DNA of 11,138 nucleotides, taken from JAIYCX01 sp044351785 (GTDB taxonomy: Bacteria > Bdellovibrionota_C > UBA2361 > SZUA-149 > DAOLCO01). The position numbers and the translations under genes are program-made. Every line of letters begins with the position of its first letter. Position 1 is the first letter of the stretch. The stretch lies in the NCBI GenBank assembly GCA_044351785.1, contig JBILFC010000073.1:1-11138 (forward strand), written 5' to 3'. The notes beneath the pieces are model-generated. The model did not search any database and was not told the DNA's origin. It worked only from the letters and a program-made list of their open reading frames with translations. Shown here piece by piece: positions 7,801 to 11,138 of the stretch.

Positions 7801-8928
7801 ATGAATGGTCGAGTGTATGATCCAATGATAGGACGTTTCTTGTCGCCAGATAAGTTTATACAAGATCCATTAAATTCTCAGAATTATGGAGTATATTCAT
7901 ATGTGCTAAATAATCCATTAACCATGACAGATCCTTCAGGTTTGTTCTTTAAAGGGCTGAAGAGGTTAATTAAGAATACAGTCAAAGGTATTGTTGCTTC
8001 TCTGACTGACCCGAAGTCGCTAATTGTAAATGCAGTTGCTTTCTTTGTGACGCAAGGATTGTCTTCCTATTTTCAGATTGTAGGGTATGCAAAGACTGCT
8101 TTAAAGGTCTTTACAAGTTCATTTGCTAATTCCGTTGCTAATGGGGTGAGTGTAGGGAGGTCTTTTGTCGTGGGGGCAAGGGACTCGTTACTGAACTTTG
8201 GAATGGAAACAATTGCCCCACGAATTACGGCCAAGTTGGGTGGTAATAAGTTTGTGGCTGCAACTGTTAATGTTGGACTCTCCGGAGGAGTTAGCGTGGC
8301 TAAGGGAGGGGATTTTGTCCACGGTGCTTTTGGAAGTTTTTCACACTTTGCTATTCAGGAGGCTCAGACAGCAATATTAGGTGCTTATAAGAGTTCTCAG
8401 TCAGGAGGTAACAATTTTATGGGAACAACTGAGCATGATGTGAATGATTACTTTGACGATAAGTATCAGTTAGACTACAAGGATAGTTTAAGGGATAGGG
8501 GATTCTTTGACGTAAATGATTCATATGTGCGATGTGGATATCAGTCAGGGCTTTGTATAAAGAATGCTGCTGGGGAGTTGAGAGGGGTTATTCATAGTGA
8601 GGAGTTGTTAAAAGTTATCTATAACGCAGAGCCACCAGATGGTGGATTTGATCTTAGAGCTTTTGTTGAGGAAGTTGGAAGCGATATTCATCCAAAGATA
8701 GGCAAGATTTATGATACAATGCACAAGGTAGAAGACACTATGACAGGGTCTTGGGATGCGTACAATTTCGCTCACTGGAGAGGAGTTGCAGGGCCTGATG
8801 GGCAAACATATTATACGGAAAAAGCCTTAGAGATGGGGACCCAAAAACATGTAGAAAGAGTTAAACCTGCCATTACTATAATATTTGTTTGTCAGAAAAC
8901 GAATAGTTGTCAGCACACTATGCACTAG
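1900..8928 (+). CDS. Giant SpvB/FG-GAP/YD-repeat Rhs-family protein with unclassified C-terminal domain
   Basis: The open frame has 2342 residues; the real start is probably 1782 in another frame, so this is the body of a protein near 2380 residues. Domains, numbered from GTG 1900: 1-265, integrin-type FG-GAP repeats (FGxSVS, VGA and GAVYVF patterns) forming a beta-propeller; 268-355, a small beta-sandwich-like domain; 364-650, SpvB-like region (YSLPLTVPAGSGG, SYSSKAGNGFLGMGWRL, DDNDRFCIDGDRL); 680-1005, seven Ca-binding DxDxDG repeats of FG-GAP/VCBS type; 1025-1180, TcdB-middle-like region beginning LLTKITNGLGLE; 1180-1880, about 18 YD repeats; 1905-2014, Rhs core (HKDHLGSVQTITN, NGRVYDPMIGRFLSPD) ending DPSG; 2015-2342, variable tail. 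In the family the YD repeats form a shell that encloses a C-terminal toxin released by cleavage at the core end. The Cys pairs and signal peptide fit export. No immunity gene follows. Family is certain; toxicity is inference. Confidence 0.93.
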   Translation: MSTDEVSLLVGADQDDSSGIRSGAAYLYEKSSTGAWVQKIKLKGSDTVSGDKFGAAVSISADRAVVSAPLKSGEIGAVYVFSKVNGAWIQEVKLSPLDAVAGKRFGNSVSILGNVILVGAERDSQKAANSGAVYVFQQLSGVWSQIAKLIPTDARLNSFFGHSVALNFDSVSGLYALIGAVGRGGAVANFTGGVYFYRQITTGWVQSQVLVSRTPLVNSYFGSSISVKGNRVAIGADYENEGRGAAYIFEKASTAWSQVAKLSMSSLQLLSISEGAPGKNYSSNTITISGLSGPTALSITGAGSIVKNGVDVGSSTTVVNGDQVYFKQKSPAGTNLTSTLQVSLGSESTSWSVSNVTVPALADLPGAVAGKSADSLNVTDQGDLNYSLPLTVPAGSGGLSPSLSVSYSSKAGNGFLGMGWRLDGISIISRCSSSESVDGITDPVDFDDNDRFCIDGDRLLVTNNSVYGANGSEYRTEIETFTKITSYGTYNGAPEYFKVYRKDGLIYYYGNSTDSRISTQKYPSPINWALSRVEDRLGNYYTISYETTPGSREYKPVQINYTGNSRSGLLPYNRIVFQYEDRQDKDPIYVAGDYFSFSKRLKKIDVYDKSQLFRSYELAYVNGHHNARSHLLSFRECGTDGTCLPPTTFEWQGLSPVEYGFGAQGSGAWGDGSVQPGNSSLIADFDGNGKSYIVAAIPGRNGYLPICYSENNNLNCGLFVVPREISINSPNIKSYLGDFNGDGKSDIFYAGASGVTYVCTGISSNTSCRKVGGSRTEGTYANNNIDIRYDVIMPGDFNGDEKSEIIHFYRANRGIGASEICYIEDNYLQCKVLGGLYFFNNDLFKGDFNGDGKDDLVGGTFSNGGYSICSFQGSDFDCQHKAMPEIGRGINYIGDFNGDGLSDIGATNGDHAVVVCISDGVGFTCRPWTENGVGLQDPKIGDFNGDGKADLAIFQGGSIWNVRLSSGIDFNGAGSGSWTGAQTSSGDFSIGDFNGDGATDIAVASGNASDVSLSKTLKPNLLTKITNGLGLETAISYLPMSDESVHKIDDEAIYPLGHYRSSALLVSSIKSPDGIGGIKEAKYLYGNGKVDVTGRGFVGFSWVELSSAENKVKKYFLQDYNYAGSNLLKFETKLPSGQVTRKIDYVNKYKVMPSGSKYSYLESETETVYDLSQAVISTKTTNSTYDDYGNIVTSLTTTGDLQTEKIENTFEVNTANWFLGKLKKATVTKSNHQYGPASRTNEYAYDPVTGVLVEETIEPGHPSLWLKKKYTYDLYGNITRSETSGGGIVLRTALSTYDGDGRYLLRNTNALGHIEQFTFSLAKLSSRTNANGLKTFNYYDGFSRAVRSINPDRTEERTFYRICGQSCPVNAVYYIYSQKSGFAPAIDYYDVLERVVRNERVGLGGKKVYVDTEYTASGQLKRQSEPYFAGEQALWTTYEYDAYQRVTKEVRPGNKEYRRSYSGLSVTTTEPNGNSSTIVIDQSKKVLKSIDSMQGETNYLYDPFGNLTLVTDPNGISINNSYDIRGNVVNSSNPNSRTSTREYSALGEMLSETTSDAPKRTFRYDKLGRVISRVSQIGSTNWRYDVGNSAKGALSSLVSTEYGNSKIDLFYDDFSRLSRKEHELDNEKFIVSKYYDRYSREEATVHPNGFYTLNKYTPEGRLASVEGANAYVFWTMKKENAGGQIEQYQLGNKLTTDITYTSDMYLPQTIKTGNVQSLSMAYDIVGNITQRRDVRLNLTENFTYDSLNRLTSSAVVGQTPVSLTYDKVGNIKTKSDTGTYNYDIARPYAVTSIVGPRANTYTYDDRGNRVTGNGERVAYTWFNVPNYIQKGPETLNFSFDGSQSRYKQVKQNATGLTTITYVDGIFEREVSGTTTVIKNYVSVNGEMIAVHRTTAGGGAQLNYLHKDHLGSVQTITNEKGALVEVLSFDPWGLRRKSNWASGVPSLVAKESRGFTGHEHLDGVNLIHMNGRVYDPMIGRFLSPDKFIQDPLNSQNYGVYSYVLNNPLTMTDPSGLFFKGLKRLIKNTVKGIVASLTDPKSLIVNAVAFFVTQGLSSYFQIVGYAKTALKVFTSSFANSVANGVSVGRSFVVGARDSLLNFGMETIAPRITAKLGGNKFVAATVNVGLSGGVSVAKGGDFVHGAFGSFSHFAIQEAQTAILGAYKSSQSGGNNFMGTTEHDVNDYFDDKYQLDYKDSLRDRGFFDVNDSYVRCGYQSGLCIKNAAGELRGVIHSEELLKVIYNAEPPDGGFDLRAFVEEVGSDIHPKIGKIYDTMHKVEDTMTGSWDAYNFAHWRGVAGPDGQTYYTEKALEMGTQKHVERVKPAITIIFVCQKTNSCQHTMH
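3947..4905 (+). repeat. Seven FG-GAP/VCBS DxDxDG repeats in the giant protein
   Basis: The coded motif ADFDGNGKS is followed by six GDFNGD-type copies: GDFNGDGKSD, GDFNGDEKSE, GDFNGDGKDD, GDFNGDGLSD, GDFNGDGKAD and GDFNGDGATD. They begin near 3947, 4110, 4282, 4437, 4579, 4722 and 4871, so spacing is about 140-170 bp. Asp and Asn positions match the Ca-binding loop of integrin-like propeller blades. The third copy has Glu in place of the motif Gly (GDEKSE). Five blades also carry a Cys-x8-Cys pair between successive motifs; the sixth inter-motif segment lacks it. Confidence 0.88.
5449..7440 (+). repeat. YD (Rhs) repeat region of the giant protein
   Basis: About 18 degenerate copies of the pattern YDxxGR/N-[VIL]-x(n) are coded here, for example TYDDYGNIVT, YTYDLYGNITR, YLYDPFGNLTLVTD, FRYDKLGRVIS, MAYDIVGNITQR, FTYDSLNRLTS, LTYDKVGNIKT and YTYDDRGNRVTG. 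In solved Rhs and Tc-toxin C structures such repeats build a hollow beta-shell. The copies are diverged at DNA level, so this is an old protein repeat and not a recent DNA duplication. Confidence 0.88.
7945..8928 (+). other. Variable C-terminal domain after the Rhs core (candidate toxin of unknown type)
   Basis: The segment follows the core-ending DPSG (residues 2011-2014) and is 328 residues long. Its first half is rich in Ala, Gly and Val with hydrophobic stretches (SLIVNAVAFFVTQGLSSYF) and ends in GGDFVHGAFGSFSHF, which resembles the linker that precedes the terminal domain in many Rhs proteins. The last 170 residues, from about 2171, are polar and acidic at first. They carry two Cys pairs (C2212/C2219 and C2331/C2337, the latter close to the C-terminus), and a His/Trp-bearing stretch (YNFAHWRG, then TQKHVE). 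I recognise no nuclease, deaminase, ADP-ribosyltransferase or protease signature. The position implies an effector domain; the activity is unknown. Confidence 0.55.
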
Positions 8929-8964
8929 TTACAGAAATGGGTATCTGCGATAGAGGTGGTATGT

Positions 8965-9027
8965 ATTTGTAGTTAGATTTGAGAATTGTTTTTGGTGCTT
9001 AAGTACATTTTTTGACTAACTACAAAT
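8965..9027. repeat. 12-bp perfect inverted repeat across the convergent gene ends
   Basis: ATTTGTAGTTAG at 8965-8976 is repeated in reverse complement at 9016-9027, with a 39-bp loop. It covers the stop codon of the minus-strand carbamoyltransferase and its last 17 codons. The 44 bp between the two convergent stops hold no GC-rich hairpin with a U-run, so this AT-rich stem is the only candidate structure for ending either transcript. Terminator function is weakly supported. Confidence 0.3.
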
Positions 9028-10520
9028 CCATCTAAGCCGCGCGCTTTGGAGTAAAATACTAGATCTCTCATCTGATTGATGAACCCTCTTCTAGGGTAGT
9101 TTAAGGAAGTGTTACAAAGCACGCCCACTCCAGATTGTTTGCGAAATTCCGCTAGAAGCTCATGCAAGAGAAAGTTCTGATCCTTGTTTACCGTTTGTAC
9201 TCTAGCGGTGCCATCAACGTGGGTTATGGCCTCTAATTGTTTGTTCCTTACCGTTTGAAAAAAAAGCATATACGGACTGGGTCCAGACCATTCAAAGTGT
9301 AAGCCAACATCTTCTTCTAAACATACAGGCGCTACGGGACGGAACCTTTCTCTTTCCTTGATTTTATTAATTCTATCCTTAGTCAGGGAATTAAATGGCG
9401 AAGCAAGGAGCGATCTATTCCCTAGCGCCCTTGGGCCCATTTCATATTTTCCCTGCACCCAAGCAAAGATTTTTCCTTGATGTAGCAGGCTTGCTAGAAA
9501 CTCCAAGTTAAGATCCATAACAATGAAGTCGTCTTCAAGATTAGTGTTATCCATGATAAATTCTTGGCCCGCATATACGCTCCATTTAATTTTAGATTTA
9601 TTCGTATAAAATCTTTGGGCATCAATGGCAGTCCCTATCGAGGATCCCGAGTCGTTAGCACAGGGCGGAATGAAAATTTCAGGAAATAGTCCAGACTTTT
9701 TCCATTTAGTATTCCATTCGCAATTCAGACCACAGCCACCACTTATTAAGAGGGGTAACCCAAGAGTTAGGTTCTTTTCAGCATACTCATAAAATTCTTT
9801 AAAAATCATATCTGACATCAATCTGCTTAGGCGCTTACATAAGTCAGTGTCTACACCTCTGCGATAAAAGTCTAGGGAAGTAAATTCATGAGTTCTCAAT
9901 AGAGATTGATTATCTAATTTGCACAATTTTTTAAGAATATCTAACTCCCAATTTGAAGGCTCAATATCTTTATTGTAAGCAGCGAGAGCCATTATCGTTC
10001 CAGCGTAAATGCCTCCAGTAATCTCTTCGCTAGTTGGATGACATAATAGATAGGGATAAACGTACTTTGTTCCAGGCATAGTCATGATTTGCTTAACAAG
10101 ACTTACCTCTGCTTTGCTATTTATATAGTAGAAAGAACCAATCCTTCCCTCCCATATTAGAGCATAACATTCAGTTCCCTCTGGAAAGGGGGATAAACCA
10201 TAAGAGCAATAAATATGACTTCTTTCATGTGAACTTGAAAAATGATGACACGTCTTTCCAAGATAATTTTGTTTTACAGATTTTATATCTAAAAGCCCCG
10301 TGTACCCACTATTAAAATTGTCCACAGGGATCCAACCACCTAGGGCAAATACATCGGGAACGCTCTCTAGTAATCTTAATGAGGAGAGAATAGCATTAGA
10401 ATCTAAACTAGCCATTCTAAGAAAGTTGTTCTTCTCAGCTTCCACGCTAAAGATAAGTTTCTCATCCTCAATGAAAGAGACAGTGCCGTCATGGTCTGGT
10501 TTTAGGGAAAGAATTTTCAT
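8973..10520 (-). CDS. NodU/CmcH-family carbamoyltransferase
   Basis: This 515-residue protein transfers a carbamoyl group from carbamoyl phosphate, via carbamoyl-adenylate, to a hydroxyl of a sugar or small molecule. It has the two-domain plan of the family: an N-terminal Kae1-like domain (KPDHDGTVSFIEDEKL, H10 and D11; SSHERSH with H98 and H102; LISGGCGLN 258-266; PPCANDSGSS 285-294) and a C-terminal domain (GKYEMGPRALGNRSLLASP 357-375, KDRIN, FRPVAP, THVDGTARVQ 433-442, LCNTSLN 468-474). The HERSH form, the FALGGW and IWEGRIGSFY motifs resemble the hydroxymethyl-cephem carbamoyltransferase (CmcH) branch more than NodU. The usual AGKLMALAAYG appears here as AGTIMALAAYN. ATG 10520 is chosen because it starts at the first conserved strand; its Shine-Dalgarno is poor. 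It is convergent with the giant gene. No antibiotic genes are visible, so the acceptor is unknown and may be a glycan. Confidence 0.9.
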   Translation of the reverse strand: MKILSLKPDHDGTVSFIEDEKLIFSVEAEKNNFLRMASLDSNAILSSLRLLESVPDVFALGGWIPVDNFNSGYTGLLDIKSVKQNYLGKTCHHFSSSHERSHIYCSYGLSPFPEGTECYALIWEGRIGSFYYINSKAEVSLVKQIMTMPGTKYVYPYLLCHPTSEEITGGIYAGTIMALAAYNKDIEPSNWELDILKKLCKLDNQSLLRTHEFTSLDFYRRGVDTDLCKRLSRLMSDMIFKEFYEYAEKNLTLGLPLLISGGCGLNCEWNTKWKKSGLFPEIFIPPCANDSGSSIGTAIDAQRFYTNKSKIKWSVYAGQEFIMDNTNLEDDFIVMDLNLEFLASLLHQGKIFAWVQGKYEMGPRALGNRSLLASPFNSLTKDRINKIKERERFRPVAPVCLEEDVGLHFEWSGPSPYMLFFQTVRNKQLEAITHVDGTARVQTVNKDQNFLLHELLAEFRKQSGVGVLCNTSLNYPRRGFINQMRDLVFYSKARGLDGFVVSQKMYLSTKNNSQI

Positions 10521-10574
10521 TTTTTAGGTCAGATTTTAAAACAGCAATGCTTTTATGGCACTTCTATATCATGC

Positions 10575-10625
10575 GTTTTTAGGGGAAGCCACGTGCCTAC
10601 ATATTCTAAAAACCCATAACTCCTT
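10575..10625 (-). promoter_or_regulatory. Possible leader: Shine-Dalgarno, three-codon ORF and stem-loop upstream of the carbamoyltransferase
   Basis: On the minus strand AAGGAG (10625-10620) precedes ATG at 10617, but the frame reads Met-Gly-Phe-stop (10617-10606). An 8-bp inverted repeat, GTTTTTAG and CTAAAAAC, occupies 10613-10606 and 10582-10575 and overlaps that mini-ORF. The carbamoyltransferase ATG follows about 55 bp later with a weak ribosome binding site. The arrangement recalls a translated leader or attenuator, but chance is not excluded. Confidence 0.25.
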
Positions 10626-10663
10626 ATAATTATTGAGATTTCTACCTTTTTTGTTTGCTTTTT

Positions 10664-10840
10664 AAAATTTCTTATAAAGTAGGAGTTGAGAGAGTTTTTC
10701 CGCTTCACTCACCTAAGGTAACTAAGATCGAAGTTAAGCAGAGAGGTCGCGTAAGACGATCTAGAATTTACTATCTAAGGGATCTTAGTGGTAAGGCTGC
10801 AAGAATTCAACAAGCTACAAGGCAGGCCTCAGACCAGTAG
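10664..10840 (+). pseudogene. rplS: 3' fragment of ribosomal protein L19 gene
   Basis: The translation KISYKVGVERVFPLHSP, then the TKIEVKQRGRVRRSRIYYL segment, then RDLSGKAARI is the C-terminal half of bacterial L19, which binds 23S rRNA at the 30S-50S interface. Homology begins abruptly at the KISY strand, about residue 70 of a normal protein of roughly 115-130. The same frame meets a stop at 10634-10636, and no other frame upstream encodes the N-terminal half; the carbamoyltransferase starts on the other strand 135 bp away. No ribosome binding site is seen. The retained residues are well conserved, so the break is probably recent. Lys replaces the Gly usual in SYGVGVE. Since L19 is normally needed, an intact rplS should exist elsewhere, and this copy is likely a duplicated end or an insertion scar. 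Confidence 0.85.
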
Positions 10841-10943
10841 GAAAACATAAAACTCCCTATAAGTACACAACTTTTTCGACTGAGCCAGACCTCTGTCTCC
10901 CTACTACGCTAATCCCACCTTAATATTGTTAATGTATAGCCCC

Positions 10944-10969
10944 CTAGGTTTGGGTTAACCCAAACCTAG
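10944..10969. other. Perfect 26-bp palindrome downstream of the rplS fragment
   Basis: CTAGGTTTGGG, TTAA and the exact complement CCCAAACCTAG form an unbroken palindrome centred on GTTAAC. As RNA it would fold into an 11-bp stem with a 4-base loop on either strand. It lies 104 bp after the rplS stop, where a terminator would be expected, but no U-run follows on either strand. It could be a terminator, a dimeric protein binding site, or a member of a repeat family. Confidence 0.5.
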
Positions 10970-11138
10970 TTAAAATTTGAATAGTTGTGGCTAATGGTAG
11001 TTAAGAAAAAGGTGCATTTAGGCTCATAACATCAAATCCAAGCAAGACCTCACTGACGACACCTTGAAAATGCCTAAAATGGAAACTCCTCTAGGTCCGT
11101 TACTTGAAACTTCTTATCCTTCCCCATCTTGGGAGGTG
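10970..11138. other. Right-edge segment with two competing short open frames
   Basis: On the minus strand a frame enters from the right edge and ends at TAG 11076-11074; its visible tail reads MGKDKKFQVTDLEEFPF. On the plus strand a frame is open from 11022 to the edge with ATG at 11070 (MPKMETPLGPLLETSYPSPS). Neither has a clear ribosome binding site, and both are too short to assign. At most one is likely to be real. I recognise no family. Confidence 0.2.

Noticed and set aside
1782..8928. Programmed ribosomal frameshift at the T5 tract
   Set aside because: Joining the frames needs a +1 shift, whereas U-runs mainly favour -1 slippage. No stimulatory stop, internal Shine-Dalgarno or structure is seen, and T5 is short for polymerase slippage. 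Mutation or sequence error is simpler.
10300..10527. 75-codon plus-strand frame over the carbamoyltransferase start
   Set aside because: It is antisense to conserved N-terminal carbamoyltransferase codons and shows no protein family features.
10614..10866. Similar CATAA-CTCC-TATAA stretches on either side of the rplS fragment, as possible target-site repeats
   Set aside because: The match is short, gapped and AT-rich, at about 10614-10629 and 10846-10862; it is no better than chance in this composition.

Overview
This is a low-GC bacterial window that looks like an accessory region of a Gram-negative chromosome. It is dominated by one very large Rhs/SpvB-type secreted or surface protein, flanked by a glycosyltransferase–kinase fusion and a carbamoyltransferase. 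At the right side lies a broken-off 3' piece of the ribosomal protein L19 gene. The protein families (SpvB/TcdB/YD-repeat giants with FG-GAP repeats, HprK-like kinases beside sugar enzymes, CmcH-like carbamoyltransferases) suggest a proteobacterium or a relative such as Bdellovibrionota. No marker here fixes the taxon, so that placement is a weak inference.

Layout. Positions 1-1505 (+) hold the 3' part of a gene cut by the window edge: a family 2 glycosyltransferase joined to an HPr-kinase-like P-loop domain. Positions 1506-1781 are an AT-rich intergenic stretch with two A/T-tract inverted repeats. A good Shine-Dalgarno and ATG at 1773-1784 begin a signal peptide that falls out of frame after a few codons. 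The long open frame that can be annotated starts only at GTG 1900, in the middle of an FG-GAP repeat, and runs to 8928 (2342 codons). Removing one T from the T5 tract at 1800-1804 joins the two. Positions 8973-10520 (-) encode a complete NodU/CmcH-family carbamoyltransferase, convergent with the giant gene. Positions 10521-10663 are its leader region. Positions 10664-10840 (+) are the last roughly 58 codons of rplS without its N-terminal half. A perfect 26-bp palindrome lies at 10944-10969, and only short edge frames of doubtful coding status follow.

How the genes may work together. The glycosyltransferase and the carbamoyltransferase are both consistent with making or decorating a glycan or small molecule, but they are on opposite strands, about 7.5 kb apart, and not in one operon. 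The giant protein has the layout of an exported toxin or surface protein: signal peptide, N-terminal beta-propeller, SpvB-like region, a second propeller with one Cys pair per blade, YD-repeat shell, Rhs core ending in DPSG, and a variable tail. No immunity gene follows it. The tail matches no toxin family I recognise and is the best candidate for undescribed function. The rplS fragment marks a rearrangement or insertion boundary, so the sequence to its left may be an island.

No tRNA, rRNA, CRISPR array, transposase or integrase was seen.
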